64,000 bases of DNA. Origin: Melastoma dodecandrum. Its lineage: Eukaryota > Streptophyta > Magnoliopsida > Myrtales > Melastomataceae. Below, one piece after another: positions 30,901 through 39,072 of this stretch. The notes under the pieces are model-generated. The model did no database searches and was not told the DNA's origin. It saw only the letters and a program-made list of their open reading frames with translations. Location of the stretch: NCBI GenBank assembly GCA_029817715.1, contig JARUPY010000132.1:186001-250000 (forward strand), written 5' to 3'. The position numbers were made by a program, and so were the translations under genes. The first letter of the stretch is position 1, and each line of letters begins with the position of its first letter.

Positions 30901-31145
30901 GCGGGACGGCCAGGGGCCGGTCGCGGCCGCCGTCGAGGCCTGCCGGCTGCGCCTGCGGCCCATCCTGATGACGGCCTTCGCCTTCATCCTGGGCGTGGTG
31001 CCGCTCGCCCTCGCCACCGGCCCCGGCGCCGCGATGCGGCAACGCTCTCGGCAACGGCCGTGCTGGTATCGGGATGCTGTGGCGCCACAATCTTCGCGGT
31101 CCTCTTCCTGACGCCGGCCCTTCTACGTGGTGATCCTCCAGGCAC
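27980..31145 (+). pseudogene. RND multidrug efflux transporter, AcrB/MexB (HAE1) family (many frameshifts)
   Basis: Proton-driven trimeric inner-membrane exporter, about 1050 aa when intact. It opens at 27980 with [20 protein letters not shown] and [15 protein letters not shown]. Later pieces in successive frames include [37 protein letters not shown], the helix-4 proton-relay segment LVLAIGIVVDDAIVVVENVERNM (near 29175-29240), FNSLTLSPALC, SMSTEWTDIAYQE, ALGIVLVFLVLAAQYESW, the C-terminal helices IGLAAKNAILIVEFAHQ, and LRPILMTAFAFILGVVPLA. Breaks occur near 28253, 28535, 29490-29590, 29890-30060, 30310-30420, 30774 (G7 run), 31036 and 31110. Most look like single-base insertions. It pairs with the adaptor upstream; no outer-membrane factor gene is nearby. 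Confidence 0.85.
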
Positions 31146-31195
31146 AATTGAGGATCCGGCGGCGGGGTCGGGCCCGCACAGTCCTGAGGGTGGAG

Positions 31196-31209
31196 CGTGT
31201 CATGACACG
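31196..31209. other. 14-bp perfect palindrome after the RND gene
   Basis: CGTGTCATGACACG at 31196-31209 is a perfect palindrome in the gap between the RND gene and the mce 3' end. It could be a protein-binding site; no T tract follows. Confidence 0.35.
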
Positions 31210-31246
31210 TTCAGTCCAGAACTCGTGAACCTGTCTGTATCACGCT

Positions 31247-31397
31247 CCCTCATCACCTGAGGCCGGCCCGCAGGGCCGTGGTCGAAGGACTCTGGCGTCC
31301 TGGGCGCGGGAGCGGCCCGCTGGTGCGTCCATATCGTCAAAGCTCAGAGGGCATGCTCTCTTCGACACGGGCCCTGGCATGCCCGGGCCAGTATGAG
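31247..31397. repeat. Pair of degenerate inverted intergenic repeats
   Basis: The segment 31247-31300 (CCTCATC, a GGCCC/GGGCC hairpin, then TCGAAGGA) is mirrored by 31351-31397, whose reverse complement reads CCTCAT, GGCCC...GGGCC, TCGAAGA. The pattern resembles widespread rhizobial extragenic palindromes. Together with the palindrome at 31196-31209 it occupies the roughly 320-base gap 31146-31466; no gene was seen there. Confidence 0.45.
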
Positions 31398-31466
31398 GAC
31401 AGGTTAGGAAATTTGTCCTTCACTGGTCCAAAGCGGCGATCGGTGCATCCCCTGTCCCGCCTCACC

Positions 31467-31881
31467 CTAACCCGGCACTTCCTCGAGTTCCACCAGCGTG
31501 CCGAAGAGGTCCTTCGGATGGAGGAACAGCACGGGGTTGCCGTGGGCGCCGGTCCTGGGCTCGCCCGAACCCAGCACCCTCAGGCCCCGCGCCAGCAGCC
31601 GGTCGCGGGCCGCCGCGATGTCCGCCACTTCGAAACACATGTGGAGCAGTCCCGCCGGCGGATTTGCGCTCGCAGGAAACCCGCGACGGGTCGAGGCCGG
31701 ACCCAGGGGCTGCAATGAGCTCGACCTTGCCGTTGGGCAGGGTCACGAAGACGATACTCACGCCGTGCTCGGGCAGGTCCCGCGGCGCCGAGACCGTGGC
31801 GCCGAGGGCCTCCGCATAGGTGCGGGCCGCGGCGGCGAGGTCCGGCACCACCATGGCGACGTGGTTGAGCCGCCCGATCAC
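31467..31881 (-). pseudogene. mce: Methylmalonyl-CoA epimerase (frameshifted)
   Basis: VOC-superfamily enzyme of about 138 aa that interconverts (S)- and (R)-methylmalonyl-CoA for the mutase. GTG start at 31881 gives VIGRLNHVAMVVPDLAAAARTYAEALGA with the first metal His in LNHVAM. The C-terminal half, LLHMCFEVADIAAARDRL and VLFLHPKDLFGTLVELEEVPG, with its His and Glu ligands, lies in another frame. The shift falls around 31670-31715. The GTG overlaps the mutB stop (GTGA), so the gene is the last of the pccA-mutA-mutB-mce operon. In many relatives mce instead lies by rnj. Confidence 0.85.
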
Positions 31882-34111
31882 GCGGCGTCCCCGCCATAGG
31901 CGGCCGGGTCCTTCTGGACGTAGCCGAAGCGTTCGTTGAGGGCCTGCAGCAGGCGCTCGGCGGCCTCCGCCACGACCGTGCCGGGCGGGAAGACGGCCGC
32001 GACCCCGCAGGCCAGCACGGCCGGCACGTCCTCCGGAGGGATGACGCCGCCCACGACCAGCAGGGTGTCGCGGCGTCCGGCGGCGTCGAGGGCCGCCCGC
32101 ACCTCGGGCACCAGCGTGAGGTGGCCGGCGGCGAGCGACGAGATCCCGACGATATGGGCGTCCTCCGCCGCGGCCCGCGCCGCCACCTCGCCGGGCGTGG
32201 CGAAGAGGTCTCCCCCCCCCCCCCCCCCCCCCACGGCGACGTCGAAGCCGAGGTCGGCGAAGGCCGAGGCGATCACTCTCTGGGCCCGCCGTCGTGCCCG
32301 TCCCGCCCAACCTTGGCGACGAGGATGCGCGGCTTCGGTGCCGTGGTCCTCGGCGAAGCTCTCCGTCACCATGCGGGCGACTCCGCTGGACCGCCGGAGA
32401 ATCGTTCGCCCGCGGCGCGGCGGTAGACGCCCGAGATCAGCCGCGACGCTCGCGGCCTGGGCGGCCCCAGCAGGCTTCGAATCGCCGCCGAGATCTCCCC
32501 CGACCGTCGCATGGGCCCGGGCTGCCGCGACCTGCGAGGATCGAGGAGGTTGCCGGTGCCGTCCCCGCGCCGCGCCCGAGAGCGCCGCCCAGGTCCGGGT
32601 GACGCCGGCTCCGTCGCGCCCCGCCCGCAGCCGGGCGAGCTTGGCGAGCTGCGCCTCGCGCACCGCCGCATTGTCGATCCTGAGCACGTCGAGCGGCGGC
32701 TCGGCGGCGGGGCGGAAGCGGTTCACCCCCACCACGGCCTGGGTGCCGGAATCGATCCGCGCCTGCGTCTCGGCCGCGGCCTCCTCGATGCGGCGCTTGG
32801 GCAGGCCCGCCTCGATGGCCCGCGCCATGCCGCCGAGCGCCTCGACCTCGTCGATATGCCCCATGGCGCGGGCCGCGAGATCGGCCGTCAGCCGCTCGAC
32901 GAAGAAGGAGCCGCCCCAGGGATCGATGACGCGCGTCGTCCCGCTCTCGTGCTGGAGCACGAGCTGCGTGTTGCGGGCGACGCGGGCCGACATGTCGGTC
33001 GGCAGCGCCAGGGCCTCGTCGAGCGCGTTGGTGTGGAGCGACTGCGTGCCGCCCTGCGTGGCCGCCATGGCCTCCACCATGGTGCGGGTGACGTTGGTCC
33101 AGACGTCCTGCGCGGTCAGCGACCAGCCGGAGGTCTGGCAATGGGTGCGCAGCGCCCGCGACTTGTCGGAGCGCGGCGCGAAACGCTCCACGAGCCCCGC
33201 CCAGAGGAGCCGCGCGGCCCGGAGCTTCGCCACTTCGACGAAGACATCCATCCCGGTGGCGAAGAAGAAGGACAGGCGGGGCGCGAAATCGTCGATCTTC
33301 AGCCCGGCGGCGAGTCCGGTCCGGATATATTCGACGCCGTCCGCCAACGTATAGGCGAGTTCGAGGTCCGCCGTCGCCCCGGCCCTCCTGCATGTGGTAT
33401 CCCCCCCGGAGATCGCGATTGAATTGAAGCGCGGCATCCGCCGCGACCGTATAGGCAAAGATGTTCCGAAACGATCCGCCATGGAAGGGCCGGGCGGGTA
33501 GATATAGTTGTTTCCGACCATGAACTCCTTGAGGATGTCGTTCTGGTATGGTGCCGCTGAGTTGCTCGGGGGCGACGCCCCTGTTCCCTCGGGCCGCCAC
33601 GATATAGAGCGCCATAACGGGCAGGACCCGGCGCCGTTCATCGTCATCTGAGACAGGACATGGCGTCGAGCGGGATGCCGTCGAAGATCTTGGGCGCATG
33701 TCGATGATGGAATCGATGGCGACGCCCGCCATGCCGACGTCGCCGGCGACGCGCGGATGGTCGCTGTCGTAGCCGCGGTGGGTGGCGAGGTCGAAGGCCA
33801 CCGAGAGGCCCTTCTGCCCGGCCGCGAGGTTGCGCCGGTAGAAGGCGTTGGAGGCCTCGGCCGTGGAGAAGCCGGCATATTGCCGGATGGTCCAGGGCTG
33901 GGTGGCATACATGGTGGGATAGGGGCCGCGCAGGAAGGGCGCCCGGCCCGGGAAGCCGTCGACGCCCTCGAGCCCCGCCCGGTCCTCCGGGCCGTAGGCG
34001 GGTTTCATGGCGATGCCCTCGGGCGAGGTCCAGGCCGGCCGGGTCGCGCCCGAGGGCGGGGCCGGCGTCCCCTCGCCAGGGCAAGGTGGCGAAGTCCGGA
34101 TTGGCGCTCAT
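31878..34111 (-). pseudogene. mutB: Methylmalonyl-CoA mutase, large (B12-binding) subunit (many frameshifts)
   Basis: Adenosylcobalamin enzyme isomerising methylmalonyl-CoA to succinyl-CoA, about 720 aa when intact. ATG 34111 starts [14 protein letters not shown]. The substrate barrel shows [37 protein letters not shown] and VDVFVE-like and [13 protein letters not shown] segments spread over at least three frames. The C-terminal cobalamin domain (VIASAFADLGFDVAVG ... HIVGISSLAAGHL) ends at 31878. The DGHDRG cobalamin motif region (about 32300-32330) is garbled. A run of 21 C (32212-32232) replaces a few codons between DVAVG and LFATPGEVAA. Breaks also occur near 33385, 33550, 33650 and 32390-32560. 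It overlaps mutA (ATGA) and mce (GTGA). Confidence 0.86.
32212..32232. repeat. 21-base C homopolymer inside mutB
   Basis: Twenty-one consecutive C (G on the coding strand) encode a run of glycine between DVAVG and DLFATPGEV, where the mutase family has only one or two residues. This is probably an artefact of sequencing or gap closure. Confidence 0.9.
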
Positions 34112-35562
34112 GGGGCGGCTCCCTCGGGGCCGGGCAGTTGATCGTCGCGCAAGGCCGGGAAGGGCGCCGGGCGCGGTGGCGGGCGGCGCCCGGCGCCGGC
34201 CGCAGCACGGGGGCCTCCGGCTCCTCGGGCCGGAGATAGGCAGCTGCGCCGACCAGGATGCGGGTGCCGGAGGCGAATTCCGCTATCCCGCCCGTCCCTG
34301 CGCGCGGCGGCGAGGCGCATCGCCCAGGAACCGTCCCGCCAGAGGCCGCCGGCAAGTGCCGCCGTGCTTCTCCAGCGCGCCGAACAGCGTCCAGGCTTCC
34401 GCTGCAGAGCGCCTCCGTCAGGGCTTCGAAGGCGCCCGCGCCCGCCGCCGGATCGGCGACGCGGTCGAGCCCGGCCTCCTCGCGCAGCACGAGTGCGCCG
34501 TTGCGGGCGATCCGGCGCGCGACGGCTTCGGGGAGCCCGAGGGGCGACGTATGGGGCAGCACCGTGACGGTGTCGGCACCCCCCAGCAATGGCCGCCCGC
34601 GCAGGCGAGGGCGTTGCGCAGGATGTTGGCCGGGCGGATCCCGCCGCGCCAGCATGCGCCAGGAGGGCTCGGCCTGGAGGCGGAGCGGCGCCGGCCTGAG
34701 GCCGCAAGCCTCCTCGACGCCGGCCCAGAGCCGGCGCAGGGCACGGAACTTGGCGATGGTGAGGATCTCGTCCGCGTCCGCGGCGAGCAGGAAGGACAGG
34801 GCGCGCCGGGCCGCGTCGAGCGGATGGCCGGCGGCCTCCATCAGCCGCAGATCGGCGACGCCCGTCGCCAGCACGGCGGCGAGCTCCTGGGCTTCGGTGG
34901 CGCCGGCCTCGTGGATGCGGCCCGTCCGTCGGCCCAGCAGCAGGGGGGCCGCCGAGACCCCCGTGTCTCGGACGGCGCGCCCACGACTTTCGGACCACCA
35001 ACCCCGACGGGGCCGGCCAGGGGCGCGCGGCGCCATCCCGGCGCGGGCCGTGAATCCCAGGGGATCGAGGCCGGCCTCGAGGTCAGAGCACGCGTCGGCG
35101 TCGATGCCGCTGCGCACCGCCGCCACCTCCAGGAGAGGCGCGCACGGCCTCGGCCCCGCCGAAGGGCGCGGTTTCGAGCCGCAGCGGAAAGGCGCTCGAT
35201 CGCGACCGCCCGTCGAGGGCCGGGGCCAGCGCCGCGGGATCGACCCCCGAAGCCCCTCCGCGCGGTGCCGGCCCCGCCGAGTGACGAGGACCAGCCCGTC
35301 GCCCGCCGCTCTCGACGTCGTCGCGCGGCGACACGGCGTCGCCGTCGAGCCGGGCGAAGACCCGGCAGGCAGCGGCCGCGCTCCTGCGGGCGCCGGGGCG
35401 TCGGGCGGCGGGTAGAGCGGCCACACCGAAGGATGCCGTCGCCCCGTGCGGGTCACGAGGGGCCGTCCTCGAAACTGCGCTCGCCCAGAACCCTGGCCCG
35501 ACGGCGGCCCGCAAGGCGGCCTCGCCGGCGGGCATCGGGAAAGCCGAGGCTCCGGCCGCCAT
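34108..35562 (-). pseudogene. mutA: Methylmalonyl-CoA mutase, small subunit (many frameshifts)
   Basis: The small subunit stabilises the MutB heterodimer and lacks a working cobalamin site. The start at 35562 and the stop at 34108 are set by context: 16 bases after the pccA stop and an ATGA overlap with mutB. Pieces recognisable across frames are VFARLDGDAVSPRDDVE, GVDPAALAPALDG, LEAGLDPLGF, TGVADLRLMEAAGHPLDAARRALSFLLAADADEILTIAKFRALRRLWAGVEEACGL, and a C-terminal SGTRILVGAAAYLRPEEPEAPVLRP. The stretch 34740-34900 is clean; elsewhere a break occurs about every 100-200 bases. Identification relies on these pieces and the operon context. Confidence 0.75.
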
Positions 35563-35578
35563 CGCGATCCCTTCCGCG

Positions 35579-36790
35579 TCAGGCGAATTCGAGGATCACG
35601 GCCTCGAAGCCGAGGCTGTCGCCGGGCTTGACCAGGATCCGGGCCACGGTGCCGTCGCGCTCGGCCCGGAGCACGTTCTCCATCTTCATGGCCTCGACCA
35701 CGGCCAGGGCTTCGCCCGTCTTGACGGCCTGGCCCTCGCCGACCGTCACCTCGCGCAGCAGGCCCGGCATGGGGCAGAGCACCTGCTTGCCCGATCCCCC
35801 GGCCTGTTTGGCCGGCATGAGCCGGGCGAGTTCCGCCTCGCGCATCGTATAGACGAGGGCGTCCGCGAAGGCGCCGGCCATGGGACAGGACACGCCGTTC
35901 GGCCCGCCGGCACAGACGCCAACCGCGAACCGATCCCCCCCCGCGAACCGTGACGTGCCACAACCACGGTTTGCCGGGCCGCCAGGCGCTCTCGAAACCG
36001 CCACGTCGCCCTCGCCCTCGACCGCGACGAGCCAGCGCCCTTCGTCCGCCGGCGAGCCGTGGAAGACGATGTCCCCGCTTCCGCCGACCGCCCACGTTGC
36101 GGCGGCGTTCGAAGACCAGCGGGCGCGCCACCGGCATCTGGCCGGAGATGCGGCGCTTGCGGGCGTTGAGCTTGGCGTCGATCACCGCCGCCACGCAGGC
36201 GAGCCGCAGCGCCACGGTCCGACCGGCACGGGGTTTTTGGTGAACTCCCGCCCCAATTTCCTCGGCGATGAATCCGGTCCGACCGCCGTCCCTTCCCGGC
36301 CAGCGCGGATGCGCCATGAGGGCCGACAGGAAGGGATATGAGAGTTGTGACGGATGCCCTGGGAACCGCGAAGGCCGTCGAGTGCGCGTGGGCCTGGGCC
36401 GCCACGGCCTCGGCCCGCGTCGGCGCGTGGGTGACCAGCTTGGCGATCATGGGATCGTAGAAGATCGAGATGGCGCCGCCCTCGCCGACCCCGGAATCGA
36501 CCCGCACCGTGACGCCGTCCCGCGTCCCCGTCTGGGGCGGCCGGTAGGTGGTGAGGCGGCCCGTCGAGGGCAGGAAGCCGCGCGTCGGGTCCTCGGCATA
36601 GACGCGGGCCTCGACGGCCCAGCCCTCCATCCGCACGTCCTCCTGGCGGATCGCCAGGGGTTCGCCGGCCGCGACGCGGATCATCTGCTCGACGATGTCG
36701 AGGCCGGTGACGAGTTCGGTCACGGGGTGCTCGACCTGGAGCCGCGTGTTCATCTCGAGGAAGAAGAAGCTCCTGTCCTGCCCCGCCCAT

Positions 36791-36829
<39 letters not shown>

Positions 36830-37158
36830 CGAATTCCACCGTGCCGGCGGAATCGTAGTCGACGGCGCGGGCGAGCGCGACCGCCTGGGCCCCCATCAGG
36901 GCCCGGGTCTCGGGATCGAGGAGCGGCGATGGCGCCTCTTCGAGCACCTTCTGGTTGCGGCGCTGGATCGAACATTCGCGCTCGCCGAGGTGGATCACGT
37001 TGCCGTGCTTGTCGCCCAGCACCTGGATCTCGATGTGGCGCGGGTTCTCGATGAACTTCTCGATGAAGATCCGGTCGTCCCCGAAGGAGGCGGCGGCCTC
37101 CGAGGCGGCGCGGGCGAAGCCCTCCGCCACCTCAGCGGCCGCGCGGGCGATGCGCATC

Positions 37159-37189
<31 letters not shown>

Positions 37190-37660
37190 TCATCACGGGA
37201 TAGCCGATGGCATCGGCGATGGCGACCGCGTGGGCCGCGTCGCGGATCACGTCGAGGTTGCCCGGCACGGTGGAGACGCCGGCGGCGCGGGCGAAGCGCT
37301 TCGATTCGATCTTGTCGCCCATGGCGGCGATGGCGTGGGCGTTCGGGCCGATGAAGGCGATGCCGGCCGCCCGCAGCGCCTCGGCGAAGGCCTCGCGCTC
37401 CGAGAGGAAGCCGTAGCCGGGGTGGACCGCCTCGGCCCCGGTGCCGTCGGCACGCTTCCCAAGATGGTGGCGATGGACAGGTAGGATTGCGCGGCCGGGC
37501 TCGGGCCGATCGCCACCGCCTCGTCGGCCATCTCGACGTGCAGCGCGTCCCGGTCCGCCTCCGAATAGACCGCCACCGTGGCGATCCCCATGGCTTTCGC
37601 GGTCCGGATGATGCGGCAGGCGATCTCGCCCCGGTTGGCGATCAGGATCTTCTTGAACAC
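35579..37660 (-). pseudogene. pccA: Propionyl-CoA carboxylase biotin-containing (alpha) subunit (frameshifted)
   Basis: Carboxylates propionyl-CoA to methylmalonyl-CoA with the PccB subunit (not in the window). The GTG start at 37660 gives [22 protein letters not shown]. Biotin carboxylase motifs follow: [11 protein letters not shown], the ATP loop [43 protein letters not shown], and [14 protein letters not shown]. The C-terminal biotin domain has the biotinyl lysine in VVEAMKMEN and ends EFA at 35579. Breaks lie near 37455, at the 39-G tract 36791-36829, near 36260-36350 and at 35935-36130 (C8 run). Intact length would be near 667 aa. Substrate choice (propionyl- rather than acetyl-CoA) is inferred from the mut neighbours. 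Confidence 0.87.
36791..36829. repeat. 39-base G homopolymer inside pccA
   Basis: Thirty-nine consecutive G (poly-proline CCC on the coding strand) replace two or three codons between AGTVEF and [15 protein letters not shown] of the biotin carboxylase domain. It is a structurally implausible insertion and is most likely an artefact. Confidence 0.95.
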
Positions 37661-37880
37661 CTGTTTCCGGCCCCGCGTTCCTTCCTCGCCGCCATGGTGC
37701 CACGGACGCGGGCGGGGTGGCGTCACCCCCGGGGCGCGGCCGTTCGGGACGGAGGTGACGCTCGCCTTCCGCCACGGATCGCTCCGGAGCAGGCGACGCG
37801 CCCGTCCTGTCGGGCTTACATCATACTGGTACGCTCTTCGACGTGATCCGGTCGTTCGAGGATAGCCGGACGGAGGCCTA

Positions 37881-37917
37881 AGCAGGATCGCGGTGGGTTT
37901 TCCCACGCGATCCTGCT
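37881..37917. other. Strong hairpin 1 upstream of pccA
   Basis: AGCAGGATCGCGGTGGG (37881-37897) pairs with CCCACGCGATCCTGCT (37902-37917) with one bulged G and loop TTTT: about 16 bp. It sits about 220 bases upstream of the pccA start, next to hairpin 2. It could be a bidirectional terminator or the end of a mobile element. Confidence 0.65.
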
Positions 37918-37935
37918 GTCGTTTTCCTCGTAGGA

Positions 37936-37977
37936 CTGAGCAGGTTTTCGTGTGTCAACATACGAAAACCTGCTTAG
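37936..37977. other. Strong hairpin 2 upstream of pccA
   Basis: Bases 37936-37951 pair with 37962-37977 (16 bp, one G-U pair) around a 10-base loop. The core arm AGCAGGTTTTCGT is a perfect 13-bp stem. It shares the AGCAGG/CCTGCT base with hairpin 1, so the two look like a repeat pair. Base composition is less GC-rich than the surroundings. Confidence 0.65.
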
Positions 37978-38234
37978 GCGCATGGGACGGCGCGCAAGGG
38001 AATCCCGGCCGACGTGCTCAAGCGCGCTGGTGAATAAACTGTTTCTTCTGCAGACGGTGACGCGGTTGGAAGATCTGCGTGTCCCGCCGGGAAACCGTCT
38101 CGAAGCTTTATCGGGAGATCGGCGCGGACCCAGCATTCGATCCGCGACAACGATCAGTGGCGGATCTGTTTCGGTCTGGAGGCACGATGGCGCGAATGAG
38201 GTCGAAACTCGTGGATTATCATTATGAGAGGCCC
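37952..38234 (+). pseudogene. HigB/RelE-type toxin gene, decayed
   Basis: A frame from GTG 37952 to 38227 carries a stretch (near residues 30-57, around DLRVPPGNRLEAL) characteristic of HigB-type mRNA interferases of the RelE/ParE superfamily. After about 38110 the family similarity continues in other frames (an SIRDNDQWRICF segment near 38135-38175, then a DYHYE end near 38215-38228), interrupted by at least two indels and stops. The N-terminal quarter is not recognisable. In intact systems such proteins cleave mRNA at the ribosome. As written this copy cannot be translated as one protein. Confidence 0.6.
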
Positions 38235-38512
38235 GTGACGCGCGACATCCCATCCCTCACCCCGGTACGAATCCCTGCGCGAAGAATTGTCTGGAACCCA
38301 TGGGTTCTATCGGCCTATGCGCTGGCGAAGGCCATCCATGTTCCCGTCGCAGCCAGGATCAACGATACTTGCCGCGCCCGTCAGGGCATATTCGGCCGAA
38401 CGCTCTACGCCTGGGTCGCAATCTCGGCGTCGAATCCGCAATGGTTCATGAACATGCAGGCTAGCTAACGACCTGCAGAGGCAGGGCGAGGCCCTTGCGA
38501 CAGAACTGGCGG
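38235..38512 (+). pseudogene. HigA-type antitoxin (XRE/HTH) gene, decayed
   Basis: Directly after the HigB-like remnant. The frame 38235-38468 shows a helix-turn-helix antitoxin pattern: DIPSLTPV at the start, then LSAYALAKAIHVPVA and ARINDTCRARQGI over the recognition helices, and NPQWFMNMQ. The middle (RIPARRIVWNP) is altered, and the frame stops at 38466-38468 before the usual C-terminal helix, whose remnant (EALATELAAIA) continues in another frame to about 38512. HigA normally neutralises HigB and represses the operon. Both genes are broken here. Confidence 0.6.
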
Positions 38513-39072
38513 CGATCGCCGTCCAGGGGCGGAACGTGCGACGGCGGCAGCGACGGCCCCGCTTCGCGCGATCGCCCCTGATCGAACCCGCTCGCTTGGC
38601 GCCGCTAGGAGATGAATCGACTATCGTCGTCGCCTCGGCCGAAGCGTCGGCACGCCCCCTGCTTCTACCGCATGCAGCAAGGACGGACTGCCCAACATGC
38701 AGGCGTCACCCGTGAGAGACCGAGCAGCGTGATGATCGAAATGGACAACGCACCCCATCGCCCGAGATGGCAGCGACAAAAGGTTGTGATTCGGGCAACG
38801 ATCGCGACGCGCGCCCAAGCTTGCGCTCACTCGGCTCGAAACTTGTGGCCTCTTCCGCGCGAAGTTTTGAAGGCTTCCTCGATGATCTACTCGGTATCGG
38901 CATTCGAGCGGCGCACGCGAGCCAAAAAATCTTCGTAGTCGCGCGTTTCGGTGTCCGCTCATCCAGGCTGTCCTTTCTGATCGGCCAGAGACCTCGGTTC
39001 GGGGACGAGTGGGGGGGGGGTGTCCCGGGATCTGTGGGTCGACTCGGCGCGCTGTCAGCACGCCGCACGAAT
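38513..39072. other. Non-coding or decayed segment between higA remnant and serA
   Basis: About 560 bases, less GC-rich than the surroundings, without a supportable gene. On the minus strand around 38950-38840 a short coding-like stretch (DYEDFLARVRRSNADTE, a stop, then IIEEAFKTSR) suggests the remnant of a dead gene that I cannot name. A 10-base G run lies at 39011-39020. Confidence 0.4.

Noticed and set aside
36791..36829. The G tract as a phase-variation switch for pccA.
   Set aside because: Phase-variable tracts are usually 7-15 bases and found in surface genes. Here the tract replaces catalytic-core codons and coincides with many other errors.
37661..37880. A cobalamin riboswitch in front of the B12-dependent mutase operon.
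   Set aside because: The bases upstream of pccA show no B12-box-like conserved core. The mutase needs cofactor, but such riboswitches usually control synthesis and uptake genes.
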